Below are positions 8,751 to 16,966 of a stretch of 64,000 nucleotides of DNA, one piece after another (within the stretch, counting starts at the first letter, position 1; each line of letters begins with the position of its first letter). Made by a program: the position numbers and the translations under genes. Origin of the DNA: Kineosporia aurantiaca JCM 3230 (lineage in GTDB: Bacteria > Actinomycetota > Actinomycetes > Actinomycetales > Kineosporiaceae). The notes under the pieces were generated by a model that was not told where the DNA came from, made no database searches, and worked only from the letters and a program-made list of their open reading frames with translations. The stretch is taken from contig JODP01000003.1 in NCBI GenBank assembly GCA_000719025.1, positions 248,001 to 312,000 of the forward strand, read 5' to 3'.

Positions 8751-8966
8751 CTAGAACTCGATCAGATGGTCGAGTTCTCCCGCCTTCGCACCGGCGATCC
8801 ACGTGGCAAAGGCCCCCCGGCCGAGGGTCAGGGTCGGGCCCTGCCCGTGCTGCTTGGTGTCGCGTACTTCCACGTCCACCATCTGTCGCATCTCGACGCA
8901 CCCGTTGGCGTTCTGACTGCGACGGGCCTTGATCCACTGCGCGGGGTTCGGCGTTGCTGCCGTCAT
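8751..8966 (-). CDS. DUF397 domain protein
   Basis: 71-residue protein with the DUF397 pattern of actinomycetes: PAQWIKARRSQNANGCVEM, then VEVRDTKQ and the closing segment FATWIAGAKAGELD. DUF397 proteins are nearly always coded directly after a DUF5753 XRE regulator and are thought to act with it as a regulatory or antitoxin-like pair. Here the start ATG overlaps the stop of that regulator (GTGTGAACTCC/ATGA-type 4-bp overlap at 8963-8966), so the two are translationally coupled. Molecular function unknown. Confidence 0.88.
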   Translation of the reverse strand: MTAATPNPAQWIKARRSQNANGCVEMRQMVDVEVRDTKQHGQGPTLTLGRGAFATWIAGAKAGELDHLIEF

Positions 8967-9811
8967 AGTGTGAACTCCTTGATCGGTATGGCTTTCCGCC
9001 GTATTTCGCCGAACATTCGGGCGTACTGCTCGACCTGCTGCTGGTTCTCGAAATACCTCCCCTCGACCTGGTTCTCGGTGTAGACCACGTGCGGGTAGGA
9101 CTCGTCGCCGGACTGCAGCAGGGTGAAGGCGCCGGACATCCACTGGTGCAGCCCGGCGGCGAACGTCCAGACCCGGATCTCGATCCCGCGCTGGCGGGCC
9201 AGCTTGAGCAGGTGGGCGAACTGATCCTGCATCAGGCTGTCGTCGCCGATCCGGGCCCGCAGGACGGACTCGTGAATGACGAACCGCAGACTGGGCCGGG
9301 GATTGCGGGTGAGCAGCCGCTGCTGCCGCTCGAGCCGGAAGGCCAGGTGCTGCCGGCGCCGTTCGGCCGGCACGCCCACCGCCAGGTCGATCACGTAGGC
9401 CGCGTACTCCGGGGTCTGCAGGGTGGCCGGCAGGATCTCGGTCTCGTACTCGAAGATGCTGCTGGCCCGGGCCTCGATGTCGGCCAGGGCCGAGACCGGC
9501 TCGGGGATGACATCGCGGTAGGAGACCGTCCAGCCCGGGGAACGGGCGTCGTCGGACAGATCCACCAGGCGTTCGGTCTCGGTGGCGGGGATGCCGTAGA
9601 TCCGGGCCATCTCCCGGACCACGGCCGGCTTGACCGAGGACTTGCCGTTCTCGATCTTGGAGAGGGTCACCGTGTGTATCCGCAAAAGCTTCGCGGCCGC
9701 CTCCTGCGTCAGCCCCGCGGAGTCCCGCGCGGACTGCAGACGGACCGCTAACTGCCGTTGGGGAATCGACGTCCGATGGCTAGGTGTTTTCCCCTGTACC
9801 TGTGTTTTCAC
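8963..9811 (-). CDS. XRE regulator with DUF5753 domain
   Basis: 282-residue regulator. The N-terminal XRE helix-turn-helix is clear (SARDSAGLTQEAAAKLLRIH followed by TVTLSKIENGKSS). The rest is the DUF5753 domain, with its typical start around PGWTVSYRDVIPEPVSALAD and end TENQVEGRYFENQQQVEQY. The frame is open to 9847, but the GTG at 9811 has GAGGGGG six bases before it and is preferred. Such proteins, with a DUF397 partner immediately downstream as here, control development and secondary metabolism in Streptomyces and relatives. The target is not visible. Confidence 0.9.
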   Translation of the reverse strand: MKTQVQGKTPSHRTSIPQRQLAVRLQSARDSAGLTQEAAAKLLRIHTVTLSKIENGKSSVKPAVVREMARIYGIPATETERLVDLSDDARSPGWTVSYRDVIPEPVSALADIEARASSIFEYETEILPATLQTPEYAAYVIDLAVGVPAERRRQHLAFRLERQQRLLTRNPRPSLRFVIHESVLRARIGDDSLMQDQFAHLLKLARQRGIEIRVWTFAAGLHQWMSGAFTLLQSGDESYPHVVYTENQVEGRYFENQQQVEQYARMFGEIRRKAIPIKEFTL

Positions 9812-9973
9812 CCATTCCCCCTCAATGCCGACCCCCGGCCCGACCAAGTCTGTCCGGCTTAGTTAGCCAATTACTAGGTTGTTTTCCCCCTCTTTGAGAC
9901 GCAACAGTGTGTAGGGGACGGATGCGGCTTATGGGGAGTCAGGGGGATGACCGAAATGAGCACGACCAGCACC

Positions 9974-10002
9974 ACCGGGAGCGCGGCATCCGCGCTCCCG
10001 GT
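9974..10002. repeat. Perfect inverted repeat (hairpin)
   Basis: 13-bp arms ACCGGGAGCGCGG and CCGCGCTCCCGGT around a CAT loop. Possible terminator or structured RNA element; no T-rich tail on either side. Confidence 0.6.
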
Positions 10003-10109
10003 AGGCCGCACTGATCCCGTCCACCCACATCCCTCCCGCCCCCGGCACAAGATGCCGGACGCCCAGCGGGTGACAGGGGGGCGCCGAAGGGGCAGCGGCG
10101 CCGACGGTG

Positions 10110-10146
10110 AGGAACAGGCCCTCACGGGGATCGAGGGCCTGTTCCT
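10110..10146. repeat. Perfect inverted repeat in the leader of the photoproduct-lyase-like gene
   Basis: 14-bp arms AGGAACAGGCCCTC and GAGGGCCTGTTCCT with a 9-nt loop, ending 51 bp before the start codon at 10197. It may be a transcription attenuator or the terminator of a small RNA made from the intergenic region. Confidence 0.6.
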
Positions 10147-10196
10147 TGCTGCTCAACCGGGGTGCCGGGCGTCCCGCATTAAGAGACGATGCCCAG

Positions 10197-11249
10197 ATGC
10201 TCCTCGACATCCGCACCATCTACGCCGAGCCGGCCGCGCTCGAACTGGAGCGCGGGCGCCAGATCGTGGCCCGCTGGCCGGCCGCCGAGGTGGTCGAGGT
10301 GGCCTCGGCCAACCGCATCGAGGCCGTTCACAACGCCGAGGAGAACGTCCAGCGCTGGGTCCGGGTGAAGACCGAGGTGCTCGCGCTCGGGGTCCGCAAG
10401 ACGCTGACGGCCCGGGTGAACGGACGTTCCGCCGACTGGATCGCCGCCTCAGCCGCGAACGGCTGCGCCATGGCCTGCGCCTATTGCTACGTACCGCGGC
10501 ACAAGGGGTACGCGAACCCGATCACCGTGTACGCGAACATCGAGCAGATGATCGGCTACCTACAACGGCACATTGCTCGGAAGGGGCCGAAAACCGAGCC
10601 GAACCAGTGTGATCCGCAGGCCTGGGTCTACGACCTGGGGGAGAACAGCGACTGTTCGGTAGACGCGATGATCAGTGACAACGTCGCCGATCTGGTGGCG
10701 GCCTTTCGCGACCTACCCTGGGCCAAGGCCTCGTTCGCCACCAAGCAGGTCAACCGGGACCTGCTCACTTACGACCCCCAGGGCCGAACCCGGATCCGGT
10801 TCTCGGTGATGCCCGAGCAGACGGCCAAACTGCTGGACATCCGCACGTCTACGGTGAGCGAGCGGATCGCGGCGGTGGACGAGTTCCTCGCAGCAGGGTA
10901 CGAGGTGCACCTGAACCTTTCCCCGGTCGTGCTGCACGAGCATTGGCTGGAGGACTGGACCGAACTCCTCGACCAGCTCAACGACGTGCTCTCCCCGGCC
11001 GCCAAGGCCCAAGCCGCCGCCGAGGTCATCTTCCTTACCCACAACCAGGGTTTGCACGAGGTAAACCTGGGCTGGCATCCGCAGGCCGAGAATCTGTTGT
11101 GGCGCCCGGACATCCAGGAGTTCAAGGTCTCTCAGAACGGCATGCGCAACGTTCGCTACCGAGCGGCCTGGAAGGCGGTCTGGAAGCAGCGCCTGCTCGA
11201 CCTGATGGCCGAGCGCACGCCCTGGCTGACCGTGCGCTACGCGTTCTGA
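10197..11249 (+). CDS. Spore photoproduct lyase family radical SAM protein
   Basis: 350-residue radical SAM protein. The cluster-binding cysteines are C90, C94 and C97 in GCAMACAYCYVP, the C-x3-C-x2-C motif that binds a 4Fe-4S cluster and S-adenosylmethionine. Around it, RVNGRSADWIAASAANGC and KQVNRDLLTYDP match the spore photoproduct lyase family. In Bacillus, SplB repairs the UV thymine dimer of dormant spores; the role of this actinobacterial branch is not established, though DNA repair is a fair inference. Start ATG 10197 is chosen because the conserved N-terminus (MLLDIRTIYAEP) begins there; the longer open frame is low-complexity. Confidence 0.85.
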   Translation: MLLDIRTIYAEPAALELERGRQIVARWPAAEVVEVASANRIEAVHNAEENVQRWVRVKTEVLALGVRKTLTARVNGRSADWIAASAANGCAMACAYCYVPRHKGYANPITVYANIEQMIGYLQRHIARKGPKTEPNQCDPQAWVYDLGENSDCSVDAMISDNVADLVAAFRDLPWAKASFATKQVNRDLLTYDPQGRTRIRFSVMPEQTAKLLDIRTSTVSERIAAVDEFLAAGYEVHLNLSPVVLHEHWLEDWTELLDQLNDVLSPAAKAQAAAEVIFLTHNQGLHEVNLGWHPQAENLLWRPDIQEFKVSQNGMRNVRYRAAWKAVWKQRLLDLMAERTPWLTVRYAF

Positions 11250-11255
11250 TCACGA

Positions 11256-13022
11256 TCAGACGGGGTGGGTGATCCGCAGCGTGTAGCTGCCTCGGCCCTT
11301 CTCCCGCTCGACCTGCCACCGGTACTTGCCCGCCGTCCCGGTGTAGCTCACGCTCTCGGACGAGCCCGCCTTGCTGCTGGCCGCTACCTGGACCCAGCGC
11401 TTGCCGTTCCACTTCTGCAGCGCCAGATCGAAGTCCGTGCCCTTCGGCCCGGCCAGGCACCCGAGGTTCAGGCCGGTGCGGTGCGTGGTGTAGCTCGTCG
11501 CGGTGACCGCCTTCGCCTTCAGCGTCAGCTTGCCCCGGGCCGAACTGGTGAAGGCGCTGGCCGCCGTATTGGTGCAGGTCGGCGTGGGGGTTTTGGTCGG
11601 GGTCGGGGTGGGCGTGGTGGTTGTCGGGGTGGCGGTCGGGGTCGTTGAACTAGGGACGCTCGTGGGCACCGTGGTCGGAGTCGTACTGGTTGGGGCGGTG
11701 GTCGGGGTGGTTGTGGTCGGGGCCGTCGTCGGCGTCGTGCTGGTCGGCGTCGTCGTAGTTGGAACAGGGGACGTCGGTGTGGGCGTGGGGGAGGCGGCGG
11801 AGCCTACGTACAGCAACAGGTTGGGGGTAGAAGCAGGGACGCCGGTGAGGGCGCCGGAAGTGGCGTTATCGACCAGGGCGGAGGCCACCGCGGCCGGCGC
11901 TGCAGTCGGATTGGCCTGAAGGTAGAGCGCGGCGGCTCCGGCCACGTGCGGTGTGGCCATCGAAGTGCCGCTGATGGTGTTGGTCGCCGAGTCCGACGTG
12001 TCCCAGTCCGAGGTGATGCCCGCGCCGGGCGCGTACAGGTCGACGCACGAGCCGTAGTTGCTGAAGCTGGCGTCAGCGTCCGAACTGGTGGATGCCGCAA
12101 CCGTAATCGCGCCCGGAACCCGCGCGGGGGAGTAGTTACAGGCGTCCGCCGTGTCGTTCCCGGCCGCAATGGCATAGGTGACCCCAGATGCGATCGACGC
12201 CGCGACGGCGTTGTCCAGCGGGGCGTTCGTCGCGCCGCCGAGACTCATGTTCACCACCGCCGGGCTCACATGATTCGCTGTCACCCAGTTGATCCCGGCG
12301 ATGACCCCGGACGACGATCCGGAACCGGAGCAGTCCAACACCCGCACCGCGACCAGGTTCACCTTCGGCGCGACGCCGTACTGCGCCCCGCCGATCGTCC
12401 CGGCCACGTGCGTCCCGTGACCATTGCAGTCCTCGGTACCGTTCCCGTCCGAAATCGCCGTATAACCGGAGGTTACGCGACCGTCGAAGTCGTCGTGGGT
12501 GGAAAGGATGCCGGTGTCGATGACGTAGGCGGTGACCCCGGTGCCGTCCCCGACCGTCGTCAATTTGCCGTTCGTACCCGACCGCTGATCAATCCGGTCC
12601 TGCCCCCACGAACTCACCGAGCGCGTCCCGTCGATACTCACCGCCTGGTCGGCCGCGATGTAGGCCACCGCCGGATCCTGCCGGGCCCGGGCCAGCTCCG
12701 CCGAACTCATCTCGGCCGCGTAGCCGTTGATCGCGTCCCCGTACTCATGCGTGACGTCCGCGCCCAGATCCTCCGCCCGGTCGACCGCCGCGTCCAGCGC
12801 CGCGTTGTCCTCACCGGTAGCCGGCGCCTTCAGCACGACGATGTACTGACCATCGATCGCGTCCGGGCTCCCCGTGCCGACAACCTGGGCCGTGTAGGTG
12901 CCTCCGGCCGACGCGTCGCTCTGCTGCGCGCTCCCGGGCAACGCGGTCAGCACCGCTGCCGTCCCGACCGCTGCGATCACGAGCTTGGTGGGCAGATCGA
13001 GCTTCTTGTGGCCTTGGCCCAC
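11256..13022 (-). CDS. Secreted S8 family serine protease (subtilisin type)
   Basis: 588-residue exported protease. Order of parts: signal peptide (residues 1-32, KLVIAAVGTAAVLTALPGSA); I9 inhibitor propeptide (about 55-130, QYIVVLKAP...VAYIAADQAV); S8 catalytic domain (about 135-405) with D169 in YVIDTG, H202 in NGHGTHVAGT, oxyanion N289 in IAAGND and S354 in SGTSMATPHVAG; Thr/Pro-rich linker (about 411-480); and a C-terminal beta-sandwich-like domain ending YRWQVEREKGRGSYTLRI. All catalytic residues are present, so an active protease is expected. GTG start. The linker and tail domain suggest binding to a surface or polymer. It stands alone, convergent with the photoproduct-lyase-like gene. 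Confidence 0.93.
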   Translation of the reverse strand: MGQGHKKLDLPTKLVIAAVGTAAVLTALPGSAQQSDASAGGTYTAQVVGTGSPDAIDGQYIVVLKAPATGEDNAALDAAVDRAEDLGADVTHEYGDAINGYAAEMSSAELARARQDPAVAYIAADQAVSIDGTRSVSSWGQDRIDQRSGTNGKLTTVGDGTGVTAYVIDTGILSTHDDFDGRVTSGYTAISDGNGTEDCNGHGTHVAGTIGGAQYGVAPKVNLVAVRVLDCSGSGSSSGVIAGINWVTANHVSPAVVNMSLGGATNAPLDNAVAASIASGVTYAIAAGNDTADACNYSPARVPGAITVAASTSSDADASFSNYGSCVDLYAPGAGITSDWDTSDSATNTISGTSMATPHVAGAAALYLQANPTAAPAAVASALVDNATSGALTGVPASTPNLLLYVGSAASPTPTPTSPVPTTTTPTSTTPTTAPTTTTPTTAPTSTTPTTVPTSVPSSTTPTATPTTTTPTPTPTKTPTPTCTNTAASAFTSSARGKLTLKAKAVTATSYTTHRTGLNLGCLAGPKGTDFDLALQKWNGKRWVQVAASSKAGSSESVSYTGTAGKYRWQVEREKGRGSYTLRITHPV

Positions 13023-13213
13023 AGTCGAACCCCAATCCCGGTAGACACGCGCTGTCTTCTGAGATTTCGGAGGGCAACCGCCGCGTATCAGAGGCCAATC
13101 GGGTTAGTCACCCGGTCAGCCACGGATTCCGCCGGGACATGGACGACATATGGCTCATCAGAGTTCTCTCAGTGCGGCCCTCAGCTGTGAGGGTGAGTGC
13201 CTAGACCGCCGGA

Positions 13214-13888
13214 CTACCCGCAGCATCCGTCTGTGCAGGTGCCCTCGGCCGTACTCGCCGGAGCGCAGCAAGCGTCCCCCCGCCAGGCCTCCCAGCCTTC
13301 CTTCACCGCCACCCCCGCGATCACCAATGCGGCCAGCGGATCGGCCCACCACCAGCCGAGCGCCCAGTTGGCGACCAGGCCGACGAGCAGCACCGCCGAG
13401 AGGTAGGTGCAGAGCAGGGTTTGCTTGGAGTCGGCAACGGCCGAGCGCGAGTTCAGTTCACGGCCGGCCCGGCGCTGAGCGGAGGACAGGACCGGCATGA
13501 TCACTAAGGACAGCGCGGCCAGCACGATCCCAACAGTGGAGTGCGAGGCCTCATCGGCGCCGATCAGCGCGCGCACAGACTCGAAGCTGACGTAGGCGGC
13601 CAGGGCGAAGAAGGACAAGGCGATGAACCGCAGGGCGGCTCGCTCGCGGCGCTCGTGATCGCTGGCGCTGAACTGCCAGGCGACCGCGGCAGCCGAAGAA
13701 ACCTCCACCACCGAGTCCAGGCCGAAGCTGATCAGCGCGGTCGAGTCGGCGATCCGGCCGGCGGAGATGGCTACGGCGGCTTCCACCAGGTTGTAGGCGA
13801 TGGTCGCGCCGACCAGGAGTCGCACCCGCCTGGCCAGGACGTTTCGGCGCTCGGCGGACGGCCCGAGGGAAATGAGGGGGAGGGACAT
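13214..13888 (-). CDS. Cation diffusion facilitator (CDF)-type metal transporter
   Basis: 224-residue membrane protein with about six membrane segments. The CDF signature is present: YNLVEAAVAISAGRIADSTA then LISFGLDSVVEVSSA, with the acidic and polar residues used for metal passage (D in AGRIADS, D and E in GLDSVVE). The usual cytoplasmic C-terminal domain is missing; instead there is a short cysteine-rich tail (DACCAPASTAEGTCTDGCC) that could bind metal. The start ATG shares its A with the stop of the ArsR gene (TGATG), so the two are translationally coupled, and a CmtR-type sensor controls it. Export of Cd, Pb or Zn is likely. Confidence 0.88.
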   Translation of the reverse strand: MSLPLISLGPSAERRNVLARRVRLLVGATIAYNLVEAAVAISAGRIADSTALISFGLDSVVEVSSAAAVAWQFSASDHERRERAALRFIALSFFALAAYVSFESVRALIGADEASHSTVGIVLAALSLVIMPVLSSAQRRAGRELNSRSAVADSKQTLLCTYLSAVLLVGLVANWALGWWWADPLAALVIAGVAVKEGWEAWRGDACCAPASTAEGTCTDGCCG

Positions 13889-14232
13889 CAGCAGCACCCT
13901 TCCGTCTCGGAGTCGGGGCAGGCCTGCGGATCGACCAGGAGGACGAGGCCGAGCAGATCGCCGAGCGCGTGCCCGATCCGCGCGTCCGCCAGTTCGTACC
14001 GGGTGCGGCGGCCTTCGGGTACGGCGACGACCAGGCCACAGCCGCGCAGGCAGGCGAGGTGGTTGGAGAGGTTCTGACGGCTGGTGCCCAGGAGTTCGGC
14101 CAGGTCAGCCGGGTAGGCAGGACCTTCGCGCAGGGCCAGCAGCAATCGGGAACGCATCGAGTCCGACAGCGCGTGGCCGAAACGGGCCAGGACCTGGCCG
14201 TGCGTCAGGGTCTCCATCTCTTCAAAGTACAT
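13888..14232 (-). CDS. cmtR: CmtR-like ArsR/SmtB metal-sensing repressor
   Basis: 114-residue winged-helix repressor. The DNA-binding region reads PADLAELLGTSRQNLSNHL, followed by ACLRGCGLVVAVPEGRRTRY. The cysteines C61 and C65 in the recognition helix (C-x3-C), plus C105 in the tail (DPQAC), match the Cd(II)/Pb(II) site of Mycobacterium tuberculosis CmtR (C57, C61, C102); the extra CC at the end is not in that protein. Metal binding should release it from DNA and induce the coupled CDF gene. The divergent spacer to the MerR gene holds an inverted repeat CAGCC-AA-GGCTG (14246-14257), a candidate operator. ATG 14217 is an alternative start. Confidence 0.88.
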   Translation of the reverse strand: MYFEEMETLTHGQVLARFGHALSDSMRSRLLLALREGPAYPADLAELLGTSRQNLSNHLACLRGCGLVVAVPEGRRTRYELADARIGHALGDLLGLVLLVDPQACPDSETEGCC

Positions 14233-14245
14233 CGGACGCTGTATT

Positions 14246-14257
14246 CAGCCAAGGCTG
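14246..14257. promoter_or_regulatory. Candidate operator in the cmtR-merR spacer
   Basis: Inverted repeat CAGCC-AA-GGCTG, 14 bp upstream of the cmtR start, within a longer imperfect palindrome running from GTA to TAC (14241-14260). Suitable as the binding site of the ArsR-type repressor; inferred from position only. Confidence 0.4.
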
Positions 14258-14271
14258 TACTCAAACAGGAC

Positions 14272-14302
14272 TTGACCTTCGAGTCGGGTCGAACGTTTAC
14301 CG
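14272..14302 (+). promoter_or_regulatory. MerR-type promoter/operator
   Basis: A TTGACC -35 box at 14272-14277 is followed by the inverted repeat TTCGA-GTCGGG-TCGAA (14278-14293), placing the dyad in the promoter spacer as in promoters activated by MerR proteins. The -10 region (around TTTACC) is weak. The merR-like gene starts at 14311. Confidence 0.5.
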
Positions 14303-14310
14303 TCGTCGAC

Positions 14311-15027
14311 GTGACGACCTACCGCATCTCTCAGATGGCCGAGCGCTCCGGCGTCCCGGCCAGCACCCTGCGGTTTTATGAGACCGCCGGACTGCTGCGC
14401 GCTGAGCGAACCGCGTCCGGCTATCGCGTCTACGGCGAAAGCGCCTTGGAAAAGCTTTCTTTCATCTCGTCGGCGAAACTGCTCGGCCTGGCCCTGGGAG
14501 ACATCCGTGACCTGCTGGACGTCCGGGAGCAGGGGGTTTGCGCCTCGGTGCGATCGCAGATGCTTTCGCTGGTCATTGATCGAATGAGGGACGCGGATGG
14601 GAGAGTCGCGCGGTTGCGGTCCTTTTTGGGTCGCCTGGCCGAGGTCCGAGCGGCCTTGTCCGGCCCGGCCCCGGCCGGAGGGTGCGGTCCGGGCTGTGGC
14701 TGCACCACGGATCAGGCCCCCGAACCCGTCGCGTGCACCCTGAACGGCTCCGAATTGGGAAAGCGCACCGAGGAGTGGCGGGCGGTAGTGGCCGAGGCGC
14801 AAAGGCGAGAAGAACTCGATGACGGCTTGCTGCTTTTCTTCCCGCCGAACGCCGCCCTCGCCGGCCGTATCGCAGCGCTCGCGTCAGCGGAACAAGAATG
14901 CTGTGCCTTCCTAGATTTCACGCTGCACCTAACTCCGCAGGCACTCGAGTTGACCGTGCGGGCGCCGGAGATGGCCGCCGAGATGCTGGCCGAACTGTTC
15001 GGGGTGGCGCCGACCCAAGGGGGCTGA
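14311..15027 (+). CDS. MerR family regulator with cysteine-rich linker and extra C-terminal domain
   Basis: 238-residue regulator starting at GTG 14311. Residues 1-70 form a MerR winged helix (YRISQMAERSGVPASTLRFY, then ETAGLLRAERTASGYRVYGE). A dimerisation coiled coil follows (about 80-118, VIDRMRDADGRVARLRSFLG). Then comes a Cys-rich linker GGCGPGCGC and a C-terminal domain of about 90 residues with the pair EQECCAFLDF. The cysteines suggest soft-metal sensing, but the exact ligand (Hg, Cd, As or other) cannot be assigned. It sits between the divergent cmtR-CDF pair and a BASS-type transporter gene that follows by about 50 bp and may be its target. Confidence 0.82.
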   Translation: MTTYRISQMAERSGVPASTLRFYETAGLLRAERTASGYRVYGESALEKLSFISSAKLLGLALGDIRDLLDVREQGVCASVRSQMLSLVIDRMRDADGRVARLRSFLGRLAEVRAALSGPAPAGGCGPGCGCTTDQAPEPVACTLNGSELGKRTEEWRAVVAEAQRREELDDGLLLFFPPNAALAGRIAALASAEQECCAFLDFTLHLTPQALELTVRAPEMAAEMLAELFGVAPTQGG

Positions 15028-15080
15028 CCTGCGAAGATGCCCGGGTGGCAGGAGCGCGACCGGTCGGTCTGGTGGAGCGG

Positions 15081-16022
15081 ATGGAACACCATCAGGTCGC
15101 GATCTACCTGGGCGCGATGGCGGTCGGCGGCATCCTGGGATGGCTCGCTCCGTCAGCCGGCCCCGGGCTGGAACACCTGATCAACCCCACGCTCGGTGCC
15201 CTGTTGTTCGTCACGTTCCTCCAGGTTCCTGCCGCTGAGCTGCTGCGATCGCTGCGGGACGGCCGATTCCTGGCTGCGGTCCTGGTGGTCAACTTCGCGG
15301 TGGTCCCAGTCGTGGTCGCGGCCCTGTTCGCCTTCTTGCCGGATGACCAGGCCGTGCGGGTCGGCGTGCTGTTGGTATTGCTCTGCCCCTGCGTCGATTA
15401 CGTGATCGTTTTCAGCGGTCTGGCCGGGGCGGCCAACCGGCGGCTTCTCGCCGCCACCCCGCTCCTGCTGATCGGTCAGATGCTGCTGCTCCCGGTCTTC
15501 CTCTACCTGTTCATGGGATCCGAGTTGGCCGATATCGTCGAAGTCGGGCCGTTTCTGCGGGCGTTCCTCTTCCTAATCGGCATCCCCCTGGCCCTGGCCT
15601 GGACCGTGCAACGACAAAGTCAGAGGGTTTCCGAGGCCGCAACGACGACCATGGTTCCCCTGATGGCGCTAACCCTGATCACCGTTGTTGCGTCCCAAAT
15701 TCCCAAACTCGACGGCAATCTCACCGACGTCGCCCCGGTCGTCCCTTGTTATGTCGTGTTCTTGCTCGTAATTCCCGTGCTCGGATTTCTTGTCGCCCGG
15801 CTTTTCCGTCTCGACGTACCGAGCACCCGCGCAGTGGTTTTCACCGGAGCAACCCGCAATTCGCTCGTCGTGCTGCCCTTGGCTCTGGCCCTGCCCGAAC
15901 GCTATGCCGCAGCATCGGCGATGGTGGTCACTCAGACCCTGGTCGAGGTGATGGGCATGGTGATCTATGTACGGGTGGTTCCCTGGCTGGTACCGGAGCG
16001 GGAAGGCGTCCCGAATTCCTGA
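15081..16022 (+). CDS. BASS/ACR3-like membrane transporter (arsenic-resistance-type)
   Basis: 313-residue membrane protein with about ten membrane segments, in the bile acid:sodium symporter/ACR3 superfamily. Typical blocks: INPTLGALLFVTFLQVP, LLVLLCPCVDYVIVFSGLAG (the CPC motif is in the position where ACR3 arsenite exporters have their essential cysteine) and VFTGATRNSLVVLPLALALP, which matches the conserved F-x-x-A-x-R-NS segment. Export of arsenite or a related anion is plausible, given the neighbouring metal regulators. The start could be GTG at 15045 or 15072 instead. Its last 58 bp overlap the end of the convergent XRE gene. Confidence 0.8.
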   Translation: MEHHQVAIYLGAMAVGGILGWLAPSAGPGLEHLINPTLGALLFVTFLQVPAAELLRSLRDGRFLAAVLVVNFAVVPVVVAALFAFLPDDQAVRVGVLLVLLCPCVDYVIVFSGLAGAANRRLLAATPLLLIGQMLLLPVFLYLFMGSELADIVEVGPFLRAFLFLIGIPLALAWTVQRQSQRVSEAATTTMVPLMALTLITVVASQIPKLDGNLTDVAPVVPCYVVFLLVIPVLGFLVARLFRLDVPSTRAVVFTGATRNSLVVLPLALALPERYAAASAMVVTQTLVEVMGMVIYVRVVPWLVPEREGVPNS

Positions 16023-16843
16023 ATCCCCAGGACGCGCAACAGCTCCAGCCGCTCCCGGGTCTCGTCGTCGGCCGGGCTGAGCACCAGCAGTTTCTGCAGC
16101 TGATCGGGCTGGATCAGGGTCTCGCAGTCCATCCGCAGCGGTCCCACCCGCGGGTGCATCAAGGTCTTCCGGTCCGCCCGCCGCACGGCGACTTCATGCT
16201 CGGTCCACAGCTGACGGAATTCCGGGCTGACCGCCCGCAAGCGGTTGATCAGCCGATTCACCACCGGATCGGACGAACGGCGGCCCGCCACGGCGCGCAG
16301 ATCGGCGACCAGTTCGCGCGAGCGGTGATCGCGCTCCTCGGGGTGCAGATGACCCGTCCGGGCATCGGGTTCGGTGAACCAGCGCCAGGACAGGTAGCGG
16401 CGGTCGCCGGTCACTTGGCGCTCATCGCCCATCAGCAACACCCCCATCCGGTTCTGAGCCAGCACTTCGCCCAGGTCGGAGATGATGAAGGCGGGCGTGT
16501 CGCCGAGCAGGTCGAGCATGCGCAGGAGACCGGCGCGGGCTTGCTGGGAGGTTCCTTCGGCCGGCGGTGGCTGGTGTCCGGCCAGGTAGAACAGGTGATC
16601 GCGCTCGTCGTCGGTCAGGCGGAGGGCTCGCGCCAAAGCACCCAGAAGCTGGATGGAGGGCTGGCTGCTGCGACCTTGCTCGAGGCGGACCACGTAGTCC
16701 ACGGACATGCCCGCAAGCATGGCTACCTCTTCGCGGCGTAGTCCGGGGATGCGGCGGCGAGGACCGTCGGCCAGACCTACCTCGGCCGGGCGAATGGCTT
16801 CCCGACGGCGGCGCACAAAATCGGCGAGCTGCTCACGCTGCAT
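15965..16843 (-). CDS. XRE regulator with MmyB-like ligand-binding domain
   Basis: 292-residue regulator. The N-terminus carries the variant helix-turn-helix of this group (RRIPGLRREEVAMLAGMSVD, then YVVRLEQGR). The rest is the MmyB-like domain, a PAS-like fold seen in Streptomyces regulators, recognisable from DTPAFIISDLGEVLAQNRMG and LRMDCETLIQPDQL. Such regulators are typically coded divergently from an oxidoreductase they control, as here with the aldo/keto reductase 123 bp away. Its 3' end overlaps the BASS transporter gene tail to tail by 58 bp. Confidence 0.9.
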   Translation of the reverse strand: MQREQLADFVRRRREAIRPAEVGLADGPRRRIPGLRREEVAMLAGMSVDYVVRLEQGRSSQPSIQLLGALARALRLTDDERDHLFYLAGHQPPPAEGTSQQARAGLLRMLDLLGDTPAFIISDLGEVLAQNRMGVLLMGDERQVTGDRRYLSWRWFTEPDARTGHLHPEERDHRSRELVADLRAVAGRRSSDPVVNRLINRLRAVSPEFRQLWTEHEVAVRRADRKTLMHPRVGPLRMDCETLIQPDQLQKLLVLSPADDETRERLELLRVLGIQEFGTPSRSGTSQGTTRT

Positions 16844-16966
16844 TCCTCCATCGTGCGCCTACCCGCCGCGGCTATCCAGGGAGCGGCTCTCCCACGATGT
16901 GCGCTCCTCTTTCGTGCTCCTACCCCCGGTCCCAGTCTGGAGAGACCACCGAAGAAGGAGAGCATC

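Larger units (their letters stand above)
9848..10196. other. Divergent intergenic region with two strong hairpins
   Basis: About 350 bp between the leftward DUF5753 regulator and the rightward photoproduct-lyase-type gene. No protein gene is supported. It holds two long perfect inverted repeats (9974-10002 and 10110-10146, listed separately). A short rightward reading frame from 9947 overlaps both and runs into the next gene out of frame; I do not consider it real. Confidence 0.6.
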
